Part shown: positions 33,194 to 42,799 of the stretch, piece by piece | How the letters are laid out: each line of letters starts with the position of its first letter | Numbering within the stretch: the stretch's first letter is position 1 | NCBI GenBank assembly: GCA_949751835.1 | Contig: CATKHK010000091.1 | Span: 1 to 64,000 of the forward strand | From: Blepharisma japonicum | Lineage: Eukaryota; Ciliophora; Heterotrichea; Heterotrichida; Blepharismidae | Direction of reading: 5' to 3' | Length of the DNA: 64,000 bases | Translations under genes and position numbers: made by a program | The notes under the pieces: generated by a model | Told to the model about the DNA's origin: nothing | The model's input: only the letters and a program-made list of their open reading frames with translations | The model's database searches: none

Positions 33194-33805
33194 TTATTTA
33201 AGAGGCATTTTTTCAGAGTTTTGCTTACTCCATAAGTTCAAACAAAACTTTTCAACCCTTGAAGGCTGGAATAAAAGATCCAAAAAGTTATAATAGGACT
33301 TGAGCATATTATCTTTTTCAGCTCCATAGCAATAAACCATAAAACATACAGTGATCATAAAAATTCCAACCTCTACTTTATTTATATCAATATTGTATTT
33401 CTTCCCATTTACCCTCAGCACAATATCCACGAACCTCGCAAAGAAATAAAGAGCCCAAGTCTCTCTCCTCCCAGGGTCTTCTACGAAAACAGATAGTCCG
33501 CTGACGCACCCAGAGACAAAATAGTTAAAAGAGTCTTCTTTTTTTCTGTAATGTCTCAAAATGCATAAAGTCCCTTTGTACAAAATATTCATAAAGGAGG
33601 CAAAGCCAACAAATCTCAGTGTGTCAATCGAGAAAATCTTCATAAGGCTCTTCATCGGATGCTGGCAGCCTCGCTTCAGAATAAAATTAAAAATTAAGCT
33701 GATTATAGATTTAGCTGCAAAACTTTGTAGAAATGCTTTGATGAAGCCTCTAAAAGCATTTTCCCAGCATGGGCCTTCGTGCTTGCAGAGCCTTTCTTCA
33801 GACAT
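33194..33805 (-). CDS. TMEM135/PMP24-like membrane protein, 203 aa
   Basis: ATG 33805 to TAA 33194, no UGA. It begins with a Cys/His cluster (CKHEGPCWENAFRGFIKAF), then hydrophobic helices and the signature DTLRFVGFASFMNILYKGTL-CILRHYRKKED, followed by FVSGCVSGLSVFVEDPGRRE and ALYFFARFVD. This pattern (cysteine-rich start, R-x-G, AGxxAGLS-like, ExxxRRxxLxLY) is that of TMEM135 and peroxisomal PMP24-type proteins. Those act in peroxisomes, mitochondria or lipid droplets in fat metabolism. At 203 residues it covers one of the two halves of animal TMEM135. The family call is by eye and the exact substrate is not known for the family. Confidence 0.75.
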   Translation of the reverse strand: MSEERLCKHEGPCWENAFRGFIKAFLQSFAAKSIISLIFNFILKRGCQHPMKSLMKIFSIDTLRFVGFASFMNILYKGTLCILRHYRKKEDSFNYFVSGCVSGLSVFVEDPGRRETWALYFFARFVDIVLRVNGKKYNIDINKVEVGIFMITVCFMVYCYGAEKDNMLKSYYNFLDLLFQPSRVEKFCLNLWSKQNSEKMPLK

Positions 33806-33997
33806 GTTCTTTATAATTTAATAAGATTCTGTTTATGAATGATTTTCCAGAAAATTAAATGGTGAATTATTTAATTACTGTGAAAGCAATCTAGAAGTTA
33901 TCAAGGAAATTTCATAAAGAAAGTTCAAAACTCCATTTATATTGCTGGGATTCGAATTTAAAAATAAGACAAAATTAATTAGAAGTTTATAGCCAAT

Positions 33998-35216
33998 TTA
34001 ATCTATCTTACCTTCTAAGTCTCTACTATTATTCCTAAACAAAAACATTGTTGCCACGCAGCATACCATCATAGGTAACAGCAAATAATTCAACAAATCA
34101 TAATCTCCTTGATCAATATAAGCAATTATCAGTCCTGAAGCAATTCTTCCTAAAGTCCCACAAAGGGTTACTAAAAATCCTGCATTTAATATCCCAGTTG
34201 AATAGCTTGGAGGCAAGCACTTTGATAGAAAAGAAGTCGTGACCCCATCAATAAAATTCGTCCCTGATAGCAGCACAATGGCCCCAACAAGGTATTGTAT
34301 AAGAGAGGAATACCACAAAGAGCTAATCATACTTCCCCCAATCCCTGCAATCCCTATTCCAAGCACCAAAAGTCAAGTCTCCTGAGATCCTTTGCTATAA
34401 TTAGCTAAATATAATTGAATAAAAAATACAGCTAAATATGCAAATCCAAAAAAGATCCCAACTGATTCATTTTCCCAATTCCATGTGTGTACAAGCACCA
34501 AAGGGGCTGAAAGAACTAGATAATCCATCATAAGCTTTGATAAAAATGCAGTCCATAACCCATATCCTGCTAAGCGTAATGAGGATTGATCACTTTTGCT
34601 GGGGGATGAAGAAGAGTTTTTGTTAGTTGGCTCTTTAAACATTAGGGCCATAGCAAGGATATAGATAAGCCATACTGCTGCCATGATATATCCAGGAGAT
34701 GTGTGTTTGTTTACTATTAAGCCGAAATTTTCTACTTCAAAATTCATCCATCCTAAGGCATAGGAGCTTAGAGATGAAATCAATAAGCAGCCAGCGACGT
34801 AATAAGTTGACCATTTAGTTCTTTCACTTGGGTGAGTATAGTCTCCAATATATCTTCGGTTTAAAACTCTAGGAGTTCCTAATCCGAATAAAAATCTGCA
34901 CTAAGCAATACCTTCCTATATAAGCTAATTGATAACCATGCTGGAAAGCTAAAGAGTTAAGAAAGTTTCCAAGCATAGCAAGTATTGCTGACGCATATGA
35001 TGGGTAAACATAACCAAAATTGCTTCATCAGCTGAACAAAAACAATGAGAACAATGCTCCTGCCCAATTAATACTATACATCAAGCCAGATGCTGACTCT
35101 TTCAAACCCAGCTGAGGCAAGTACTCACTCGCAGAAACACTCAAAATAACCAAATTTCCAATATGCAAGCTCCCACTCACAATATTCAATAGCAATGTGT
35201 TATGATCCGTCCTCAT
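33998..35216 (-). CDS. major facilitator superfamily transporter (MFSD8-like), 400 aa
   Basis: ATG 35216 to TAG/TAA 33998, three UGA as Trp (two adjacent after FLFS) and one 16-nt intron. The spliced product has about 11 membrane helices and the motif IGRFLFGLGTPRVLNRRYIG, which closely follows the GRxLxGLGxARxxNRRYIxD signature of MFSD8/CLN7 and SPX-MFS carriers, followed by THPSERTKW. A hydrophilic loop (NKNSSSSPSKSDQSS) separates the two halves. Related proteins sit in lysosomal or vacuolar membranes and move anions or phosphate. The substrate here is unknown. At 400 residues it is short for the family; the N-terminus lies close to the first helix. Confidence 0.85.
34896..34911 (-). other. 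16-nt intron in the MFS gene
   Basis: Sense GTATTGCTTAGTGCAG. Removal joins YIGR to FLFGLGTPRV, rebuilding the conserved MFSD8-type motif exactly across the junction, which is strong support. It has A at position 10. Confidence 0.9.
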
Positions 35217-35254
35217 TTTTATTATAAAAATAAAAATTTAAAAGAAATTCTTAA

Positions 35255-35752
35255 TTACTTCTTACTGCAAGCAGCTGCCAGCTGGTTTTGGAACTTTTGG
35301 CACCACAATGAAGCAAGATACGAGTTATAATGATAAAGCACAGCCAGAATCACCTTAAGTTTTGCCTTGGTTTCATTGCTGCTGATTTGGCGGAAGGAAT
35401 CTTCTTGCTCGATTTCAATATTAGCGTGGTACTCATCACCAATTTTATTGACATAATCCTTGTATCCCCAATTGCGGAACTCCATGAATTTTTTCAGCAA
35501 GACTTCTGGGCTTGAAATTTGTAGGAGCTGCTCTTCTTTTTTGATGAAATCCTCTTCAGCTGCTTGGGATTGTGGCTGGGTAAAATATTGAGGAGGCATG
35601 TAGCCATGAGGCTTCCCTTGGTGGCCTGACTGGTAATAATCAGGGTTTGGACTGTAAGGAATATCAGTCTTGGCATATTGGTTCAGCTGAGGAATTTGAG
35701 GATGAGGTTGCTGATATGGGTAGTTAAAGCGGTCTTGTCCTTGATTATTCAT
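35255..35752 (-). CDS. Pro/Gln/Tyr-rich small protein, 165 aa
   Basis: ATG 35752 to TAA 35255, no UGA. Residues 1-65 are low-complexity, rich in Pro, Gln, Tyr and Asn (YPYQQPHPQIPQLNQY). Residues ~70-160 are a compact helical part (LLKKFMEFRNWGYKDYVNKI; KLKVILAVLYHYNSYLASLW). No family recognised. The disordered N-terminus plus helical domain would suit an adaptor. The intergenic gap to the MFS gene is only 38 bp. Confidence 0.75.
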   Translation of the reverse strand: MNNQGQDRFNYPYQQPHPQIPQLNQYAKTDIPYSPNPDYYQSGHQGKPHGYMPPQYFTQPQSQAAEEDFIKKEEQLLQISSPEVLLKKFMEFRNWGYKDYVNKIGDEYHANIEIEQEDSFRQISSNETKAKLKVILAVLYHYNSYLASLWCQKFQNQLAAACSKK

Positions 35753-35816
35753 CTAATTTATTGATTATATCAGTTAAATCCCCCCAAAAATAATTGTTGT
35801 TTAATCATCTTAATTA

Positions 35817-36518
35817 TTAATCATTTTTTTCTTCCTCATTTTCTCCACTATCAATATTTTCTTCTTCAGGGTCTTCTTTATCAGCATCCATTAAGACTCT
35901 TTCAACAATGCTCCAGTTTTCCATTGATTTTTGGTCAGCGTCTTCTCTTTTCTTGCAAATATAAACAAAATGCTGATTTCCTGGTTCTTCTCCAATTGTC
36001 ATTTGGGTAACATCAAAAGATAAATGGTCCCATTGGAAATGTTCTAACCGTGTATCAGGCGATCCATAAGAAATGGCTATGTAATATCCTCCTACTTGGA
36101 GGACTCTCTGGACTTCTTTTGTCATTTTTGCAACATTAAGATATGCATGATCTCCACATAATAGTGCATCTATTGTACTTTTATCAATAGCAATGTGAAA
36201 ATAGTCGGATTCAAACTTCAGATCTCTGACATCCATGACTGTTCAAGACATTGGAGACTTATCTATATTCCTTTGACGCATTTGTTCAATAACCACTGTC
36301 GAAATATCGATGTTGTATATATAATCATATCCATCATTGTACATATCTTCACTGAATTCTGCATTTCCGCAGCCAAGGATTAAAACTCTTGCGTTTTTAG
36401 CGACGAGAGAGCCAATTATAGATTTGAGGGTAGAATAGTTCTCAAGCCAGTCAAATGTTGAGTCCTTATGCTCTGAATAACGCTTTTCCCAGTATTCTGG
36501 ATCACCGTAATTCGGCAT
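35817..36518 (-). CDS. METTL13/EEF1AKMT4-like methyltransferase, 233 aa
   Basis: ATG 36518 to TAA 35817 with one UGA as Trp. It opens with YGDPEYWEKRYSEHKDSTFD-W, then SAM motif I in VLILGCGNAEFSEDMYNDGY, motif II YNIDISTVVIEQMRQRN, then FHIAIDKSTIDALLCG and VLQVGGYYIAISYGSPDTRL. These are hallmarks of the class-I methyltransferases METTL13 N-terminal domain and EEF1AKMT4 (ECE2), which methylate lysines of elongation factor eEF1A. The last ~30 residues are acidic (EEENIDSGENEEEKND). The fold is certain; the eEF1A target is inferred from the family. Confidence 0.87.
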
Positions 36519-36585
36519 TTTTGAATTTTAATGAGAAAAGATGTAGATAATGATAAACATTAAAAAAAGCAAAGATTAGTTATTT

Positions 36586-37506
36586 TTAGCTAACTCTAAT
36601 AATTTTCAGCCTAACTAGCAAAGGTAATAATAATTGGAGGCCTTTGGACACTATTAGATAAGGAATGCTTCTGATAAAATAGGATTGAACACTGTGGGAC
36701 CAATGTCCATAGTTGATTCCTGTATGCAAATTTTTGATTAAGCTTTTAACATAGGTTTCAACACTCAAAGCCCCTGCTGAACCACCAAAGCCATGTGCTT
36801 TTGACATATTGCTGGCTACAAGCCCTGGCTTTACCGTAGCAACATCAATTGCATGGCTGTACTCATACCTTATCGCTTCACTTAAAAAGTGGTCAAACTT
36901 CTTTGTAGAAGAATACATAGCAAAAGAAGGTAATGTGACTTCTTCAATAGATGAAGAAAAGTTCATTATCAAGCTCCTTTGATGAGTTTCCTCATACCGT
37001 CTCAAAAAGACAGGTATCAGATGGTAAGAAAGCATTGTTTGTGGGTAAACATTGACCCCAATAATCTCTTCTATTTCAGATAAATCTTGATTGATTAAAA
37101 ACTGTGGCTCTCCTCCATAGCCTACATTGTTGATTAAAATTGAGATGTTGTAAGAGCTCAGATCTGATATGACTTGTTTGTAAAAGTTTTCAGGTTCTCT
37201 GTGGGAGTATTTGAAATCAATTGCGATGTATTTGAGATCTGGGTTTTTAGTGATTGCTGAAATTTCTTTTGTGACTGCTGCTAGCTTTTCTGGGTTGCGA
37301 GAAATCAAGAGTACTTTGAAGCCTCGTTGAGAAAACTCTAAGGCAAGCCCTTTTCCAATCCCATCTGAAGCTCCTGTGATTGCGACCCATCCATACTTGT
37401 ATTGGTCAACATCAATTTTGCAAAAATAGCTTGAGTACGCCAATGAAATCAAATCATAAGTAATTTTCAGAGCTCCAATCCAAACAAAGAATTCCCAAAT
37501 AGACAT
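36586..37506 (-). CDS. short-chain dehydrogenase, 3-ketoacyl-CoA reductase/HSD17B-like, 306 aa
   Basis: I chose ATG 37506 (MSIWEFFVWIGALK), which places a membrane helix at the N-terminus as in very-long-chain 3-ketoacyl-CoA reductases. An in-frame ATG at 37572 would add 22 residues and cannot be excluded. The cofactor motif is AITGASDGIGKGLALEF, followed by LISRN, NNVGYGG, and the catalytic SSS then YSSTK. It would reduce a keto group with NAD(P)H, in fatty-acid elongation or steroid-like metabolism at the ER. All Trp codons are UGG. The gene faces the kinesin gene across 191 bp. Confidence 0.88.
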   Translation of the reverse strand: MSIWEFFVWIGALKITYDLISLAYSSYFCKIDVDQYKYGWVAITGASDGIGKGLALEFSQRGFKVLLISRNPEKLAAVTKEISAITKNPDLKYIAIDFKYSHREPENFYKQVISDLSSYNISILINNVGYGGEPQFLINQDLSEIEEIIGVNVYPQTMLSYHLIPVFLRRYEETHQRSLIMNFSSSIEEVTLPSFAMYSSTKKFDHFLSEAIRYEYSHAIDVATVKPGLVASNMSKAHGFGGSAGALSVETYVKSLIKNLHTGINYGHWSHSVQSYFIRSIPYLIVSKGLQLLLPLLVRLKIIRVS

Positions 37507-37697
37507 TTTATTATTAAATTTAAGGGAGCTTATATTATCGCTCTTATATTTGCGAGTTATAATAAAATTCATATATAATAGATTTATTTTGCCTATTTCT
37601 TACATCCTAAACCTAAATTTTTAAAATAATAATTCACCGGCACTTTTTATATGAATTTGTTGCTTAACCTCACAAAACCCTGTTATGTTGAATTAAA

Positions 37698-40600
37698 ATG
37701 GAACAAACTGAAGGTACAAGTAATGTGCAAGTTTTTTGCAGATTTCGTCCCTTCAACGAAAAAGAAAAAAACCTCCCAAGTCGCAAGTTTATTGATATAT
37801 CGCCAGACGCCAAAACAGTCACAGTGCAGCCATATTTAGAAGTTACAGACAAAGTTAAATACAATTTCGACTATATATTCGACCCGTCAGCATCCCAACC
37901 TATGGTTTATGAGAGGGCAGCCAAACATATTGTGGAGTCCGTAATGCAAGGCTTTAATGGGACTATTTTTACTTATGGGCAAACATCTTCGGGAAAGACA
38001 TTTACAATGAGTGGGGCTGATCTAGACGATCCTGAACTCATGGGAATTATTCCGAGAATGGTGTCAACAGTTTTTAGTACTATAGACAATTCAGATGAGC
38101 ATTCAGAGTTCACAGTAAGGGTTTCTTATTGCGAAATTTATATGGAAAAAATTAGAGATCTTATGATAAGTTCAAAAGAAAATCTAAAAATTAGAGAGAA
38201 TAAAGCGAGAGGGGTGTATATAGAAGGTCTTACAGAAATTTGTGCATCAACAGGCCAAGACATTTTTGAAATTTTGAAAATTGGGAATTTCAATAGATCT
38301 ACAGAGTCAACAAGGATGAACAAAGAGTCATCAAGGTCGCATTCTTTATTTTCAATAACTATTACACAATCTAACTCAATGGATTTCTCAACAAAAGTGG
38401 GAAAGCTTCATTTGATTGATCTTGCAGGTTCAGAAAAGGTCGGTAAAACTGGAGCTGAAGGAACAAGGCTGGAGGAAGCTAAAAAAATCAATACATCTTT
38501 AACTGCGCTAGGAATTGTAATTACAGCACTTTCGGAAAAGAAGAGCTATGTCCCTTTTAGAGACTCAAAGCTTACAAGGATCCTAGAAAATTCATTAGGA
38601 GGGAACTCCAAGACTTCTTTAATAATCACATGCTCTCCTTCACAATTTAACGAAGAAGAAACTATATCAACCCTTAGATTTGGAATTCGAGCAAAAATGA
38701 TAAAAAACACACCAAAAATCAATAAAGAGTTTACTATAGGAGAGCTAAAGCTTCTTCTTGCAAGTGCAAAAGAAGAAATTAAGCAGAAAGATATTAAAAT
38801 CAAGCTGCTTGAAGACGAAATGAATAGGAAAGGCACAGAAATAATAAATATTCCTAATATAGACCCAACTGACAACATTTTTGGTGACGAGGATCTGTTT
38901 CAACCTGAATATATGGAAATAGTCCAAGAGCTAGAAATGATAAGACAAAAACTAACTGAAGAAATGGAGAGCCAAAGGAGTTTGAAGGAGCAGCTGGACC
39001 ATATGAGGTTCGATAACTTTGAGCTAAGAAAAGAATGTGACAATTTAATAAAATACACACAACAGCTATATGATGAAAAAAAGCATTTAGCTGAAGAAAT
39101 AAGTGATTTAGAAGAAAAAATAAAAGATAGAGAAGAGCAGCTAGACAAACTTTTAGCGGAAAAAGACACTTATGGTGGTGATTTTTCAGCTACAAACCTA
39201 GATAAGCTAAAATTGGAGCAGCAGCTAGTAGAAAGAGATGTGGAGATTGAGATGCTAAAAAAAAAGATAGACTCAGCTGAAAAACTGATAGAAGAAAACA
39301 GAAAAGAAATAGAAAATAGGAAAGAAATGGAAAAAAAGAAAGAAATAGAGATGAAGAAAGAAATTGACAAAATGGTAGAAATAGAGATGAAGAAAGAAAT
39401 TGAAAAAATTGAAGAAATGGGGAAAAAGAAAGAAGAGGAATATAAAAAAGAAGAAGAAATTATTAAAGAAATTGAAAAGAGAATAGAAATAGAAAAGAGG
39501 ATTGAAATAGAAAAAAGAATAGAAACAGAAATAAGAATTGAGATGGAAAAGAGGATGGAAATGGAGCAAAAGATGGAAATGGAGAAGAGGGTTGAAATGG
39601 AAAAAAGAATAGAAACAGAAATAAGGGTTGAGATGGAAAAGAGGATGGAAACGGAAAAAAAGATTGAAATGGAGAAGAGGATAGAAATGGAAAAGAAAAT
39701 AGAAACAGAAATAAGGACAGAAATGGAAAAGAGGATGGAAATGGAAAAAATGATGGAAATGGAGAAGAGGATAGAAATGGAAAAGAAAATAGAATTAGAA
39801 ATTAGGGCAGAAATGGAAAAGAAGATGGAAATGGAAAAAAAGATTGAAATGGAAAGAATTGAAATGGAAATAAGGGGAGAAATGGAAAAAAGGATGGAAA
39901 CGGAAAAAAAGCTTGAAACTGAGAAAAGAATAGAAATGGAAAAGAAAATAGAAATAGAAATTAGGGCAGAAATGGAAAAGAAGATGGAAACAGAAAAAAA
40001 GCTTGAAACTGAGAAAAGGATAGAAATGGAGAAGAGAATTGAAATGGAAATTAGGGTAGAAATGGAAAAGAAGATGGAAATAGAAAAAAAGATTGAAACA
40101 GAGAAGAGGATAGAAATGGAAAAAAAGATTGAAATGGACAAAAAGAAGAACTTAAAAAACAGCGAAGTAAAAGAAATATTCAGCAAATATGGAGGTTCAT
40201 CTAACAAGCTCTCAATAATAAGAGAAACAATAACTGAAGAAGCTTTCGATGAAGATTCATGGAGAGCTGAAAAAAGAAGTTTCCTTAAACAATTACAAAT
40301 TAGAATCAATCAAATTGTTGAATTAGAGCTTGCAGTGGAAGCAGCAAAGTCAGAGACACTTAGCTTAGAAAATCTGCTTAGCAGTAGTCAAAGAGAAGAA
40401 AGACAGAAAAATATAATTTTAGAAAGGCAGCTGGAGCAATTAACTTTAATGTATCATCAATTAATGAGGGAAAAAGCCCACTTTTCTTTAGAAAGCAATA
40501 TAAAAGAAAGAAAAATGTATAGACTTTCTGAGAAAAATAAAGATCTTGAGCATAAAATAGAAAATTTGAAAGAATCACTCAAGCAGGCTGATATTCAAAT

Positions 40601-40793
40601 CAAATCGCTCCAAGAAGAACTAGAAAACTATCAAAATAATGTAAGAAGCACTTTGGGAGGTTTTGGAATCCTAGCATCAAACCCAAAGATAAGAAAAATA
40701 GTTAAAGGAGGAAGTAATAACTTTTTGACTGTTATTTCTGAACAACCCAGAACACTATCTTTAGCTGTAAATCCATATTCATTTAATAAATAA
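37698..40793 (+). CDS. N-terminal-motor kinesin with hexad-repeat stalk, 1031 aa
   Basis: ATG 37698 to TAA 40791, no introns and no UGA. The motor is about 9-340: VQVFCRFRPFNEKEK, P-loop GQTSSGKT (94-101), switch I NKESSRSH (~209-216), switch II DLAGSEK (~240-246), and the end of the motor in TLRFGIRAKMIKN. It resembles kinesin-1 heavy chains most. A coiled coil follows to ~534, then a very regular Glu/Lys/Met/Ile/Arg repeat (~534-817) and a further coiled coil to ~960. The repeat should form an unusually long charged helix. No cargo-binding IAK-type tail was seen. It moves along microtubules using ATP, probably toward plus ends. The minus strand over the repeat lacks stops because of the repeat composition. 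Confidence 0.9.
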   Translation: MEQTEGTSNVQVFCRFRPFNEKEKNLPSRKFIDISPDAKTVTVQPYLEVTDKVKYNFDYIFDPSASQPMVYERAAKHIVESVMQGFNGTIFTYGQTSSGKTFTMSGADLDDPELMGIIPRMVSTVFSTIDNSDEHSEFTVRVSYCEIYMEKIRDLMISSKENLKIRENKARGVYIEGLTEICASTGQDIFEILKIGNFNRSTESTRMNKESSRSHSLFSITITQSNSMDFSTKVGKLHLIDLAGSEKVGKTGAEGTRLEEAKKINTSLTALGIVITALSEKKSYVPFRDSKLTRILENSLGGNSKTSLIITCSPSQFNEEETISTLRFGIRAKMIKNTPKINKEFTIGELKLLLASAKEEIKQKDIKIKLLEDEMNRKGTEIINIPNIDPTDNIFGDEDLFQPEYMEIVQELEMIRQKLTEEMESQRSLKEQLDHMRFDNFELRKECDNLIKYTQQLYDEKKHLAEEISDLEEKIKDREEQLDKLLAEKDTYGGDFSATNLDKLKLEQQLVERDVEIEMLKKKIDSAEKLIEENRKEIENRKEMEKKKEIEMKKEIDKMVEIEMKKEIEKIEEMGKKKEEEYKKEEEIIKEIEKRIEIEKRIEIEKRIETEIRIEMEKRMEMEQKMEMEKRVEMEKRIETEIRVEMEKRMETEKKIEMEKRIEMEKKIETEIRTEMEKRMEMEKMMEMEKRIEMEKKIELEIRAEMEKKMEMEKKIEMERIEMEIRGEMEKRMETEKKLETEKRIEMEKKIEIEIRAEMEKKMETEKKLETEKRIEMEKRIEMEIRVEMEKKMEIEKKIETEKRIEMEKKIEMDKKKNLKNSEVKEIFSKYGGSSNKLSIIRETITEEAFDEDSWRAEKRSFLKQLQIRINQIVELELAVEAAKSETLSLENLLSSSQREERQKNIILERQLEQLTLMYHQLMREKAHFSLESNIKERKMYRLSEKNKDLEHKIENLKESLKQADIQIKSLQEELENYQNNVRSTLGGFGILASNPKIRKIVKGGSNNFLTVISEQPRTLSLAVNPYSFNK
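39528..40136 (+). repeat. 90-bp in-frame tandem repeat in the kinesin gene, seven copies
   Basis: Copies start with the codons for EIR at 39528, 39618, 39708, 39798, 39867, 39957 and 40047. Each encodes 30 residues made of five six-residue units (for example EIRVEM EKRMET EKKIEM). Copy 4 is 69 bp long, having lost 21 bp, which keeps the frame. Less regular hexads precede the array from about 39300. Confidence 0.9.
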
Positions 40794-41228
40794 TTTATAT
40801 CAAATTTTGCTTATCTATAATTAAATCACCTTAAAAAGTTAAAATTTTGCCTTTAGCATTGCATGCTAACTTTAGAAGTCTAGATGCAAAAAGAGGTCAC
40901 TAATACACTACTGAGCATAAATTCACAAAAAACTCTTGATTTTTCAGCTAAATTCAGAAAGTAGATCCAGTAGTATTTTACCAAATTAGAAATATCATGG
41001 TGCCAGTATTTGCTGTTTTGCATTTTCTGACAGAAAATGAAAAGAATTTGATCAAATTCTCTTCCTAAATTTCTTAATCCGTTTTATTTTCAAGCTCCCA
41101 ATTCACCTGAGCTTATCTCTCCCCAAAATCATCCCCTTGACAAATTTTGATTTTCTTCAAGATTTTTGAAACCCAGATTTTACAAAAATAAATACTTATG
41201 TATATTACTTATATATATGTATGTATAT
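40794..41228. other. intergenic, nothing recognised
   Basis: About 430 bp between the convergent kinesin and zinc-finger stops; AT-rich, with an alternating tatat/gtatat run near 41200. Confidence 0.45.
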
Positions 41229-41741
41229 TTATGATGGGTGCTGTTTACTCATATGCTTGGTAAGCATATATTTGTTATAAACAGACAAGCCGCAGATTCC
41301 ACATGTGACTCGAGTAGCCTTTTGATGGACTTGTCGGTCGTGGAAAGTAAGTGCATGCTGGTGCTTAAAAGCCTTGTGGCATATGGTGCAGATTGCTCCT
41401 TTTTCTTTGCTTGAGTGAGCCTTGCCGATGTGCTGCTGAAGTCCTTTGTGTCCTTTGAAGGATTTGCCGCAGGTTGGGCATTCAATTTCGTCGCTCTCTG
41501 ATTCTGTTGTGGAACAGGAGCCAGGAGACATGGGAGATTCAATAGAATCAGTTTCTGTTTCTAACCCTAAGCTGAATTGCAAGAAAGAAATCGAATCGTG
41601 GTCAAGCTCGAAGTCTTGAATTAGGTGATCTCGGTATTGTAAAGGAGACTCAAAGCCAATCCCACATAAATCACAGCAGTAGTCTGAGTGCTGTGAATTG
41701 CTTATGCATGCGAAATTTGGAATGAGTGTGGTTGTCATCAT
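41229..41741 (-). CDS. C2H2 zinc-finger protein, 170 aa (paralogue of 28061)
   Basis: ATG 41741 to the stop at 41229, no UGA. Fingers: ~23-46 (CCDLCGIGFESPLQYRDHLI), ~84-105 (CPTCGKSFKGHKGLQQHIGK), ~114-135 (CTICHKAFKHQHALTFHDRQ) and ~142-165 (CGICGLSVYNKYMLTKHMSK). It shares with the 28061 protein the order KGLxQHIGKxH, FKHxHAxxFHxxQVH and YNKYxLxxH, so both derive from one ancestor. An acidic Ser-rich linker (ESPMSPGSCSTTESESDEIE) separates finger 1 from the rest. A nucleic-acid-binding, probably transcriptional, role is inferred. All fingers here keep a full Cys/His set. Confidence 0.88.
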   Translation of the reverse strand: MMTTTLIPNFACISNSQHSDYCCDLCGIGFESPLQYRDHLIQDFELDHDSISFLQFSLGLETETDSIESPMSPGSCSTTESESDEIECPTCGKSFKGHKGLQQHIGKAHSSKEKGAICTICHKAFKHQHALTFHDRQVHQKATRVTCGICGLSVYNKYMLTKHMSKQHPS

Positions 41742-42799
41742 CTATTTATTAATTATAAGCCATGATTTCAAATTTTACTCTTCCATATCAGTATTTAGGT
41801 AATGAAAGTAATGAACAGACTATTATGGCTAATATATGATATAACCGCTGAAGCATAAATTGGATGAAATATTATTTTAAACACTATAAAGGAGGAGCAA
41901 GCTATTAAAATTTTTATTCTGAAGAATATCGTAAAAAATTCTTCTCACATTGAAAGAAGCTTTATTCCTGCTTTTTCAAAAAATTGGCATGGTGGAATTT
42001 AAATTTAAGTGAGGAGAAGCAGTATTAAGCTTACTCGTTAAATAGCTTCACCATTTATAAATCCAAAATCTAAATTAATTTAACATATTTCCACAGATTT
42101 TCGGATTTAATTGCTGATATTTGTATTTTATTGTTTAGAAATTTTGAAAATGGATGAATTTAGTTAAGCATGTTCATTCGCAAAATCATGGATTTTAAAA
42201 AATTTTTAAGCTGCTTTATAATGACTGGAGGATGATGAATCAGCATAATGACAAATTATTTTAGAGTGGACAAGATAAGAAATTGCAGACAATCTTATAA
42301 ATCATTAAAATATCAGGGCAAACAAAATAAAGAGATAACATTTAATAAATAACTGCCAAAAGATTTAATTAGTGAAGCTAAATTTTCTTATTTTCTACTT
42401 AATTAGCCTGATGTTAGCCTATAACAGCCATTTAATAAATATTAGAATTAATGAGGCTTAACAAATAATTTAAAATATCATTTTCATTGCTCTCAATCAT
42501 TTTGTTCAGCTATTGCAAGACTTGAGTAGGAGAAATTTGATCACTATGAACAATTTATAAATCTCATCATCCAATTTTTTTAATACTTATGATAATTCAT
42601 TAGCATATTTTCAAAGATAATTATAATATGAATGAAAGTTATAATTGTTTATTTATATACTTTTAAAATCAAAAAGCCGAAGAGTCAATTTTAAAAGCAT
42701 TTTTGAATAAAGCCAATATTATTTGACCAAGTTGCTTTTCAAAAGAATAATCGCACAAAACCCTTTTGAAACATCTAATTTAATATTATAGTATTCAAG
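41742..42799. other. AT-rich intergenic region between divergent genes
   Basis: About 1.06 kb between the zinc-finger gene and the MAPKK-like gene. Nothing coding or RNA-like was recognised. Confidence 0.45.

Noticed and set aside
33940-33970. tRNA T-loop-like GGATTCGAATT sequence
   Set aside because: No matching T-stem, anticodon arm or acceptor stem could be folded on either strand.
39170-40309. 379-codon minus-strand frame over the kinesin repeat
   Set aside because: It comes from the purine-only sense repeat and encodes only Ile/Ser/Phe runs.
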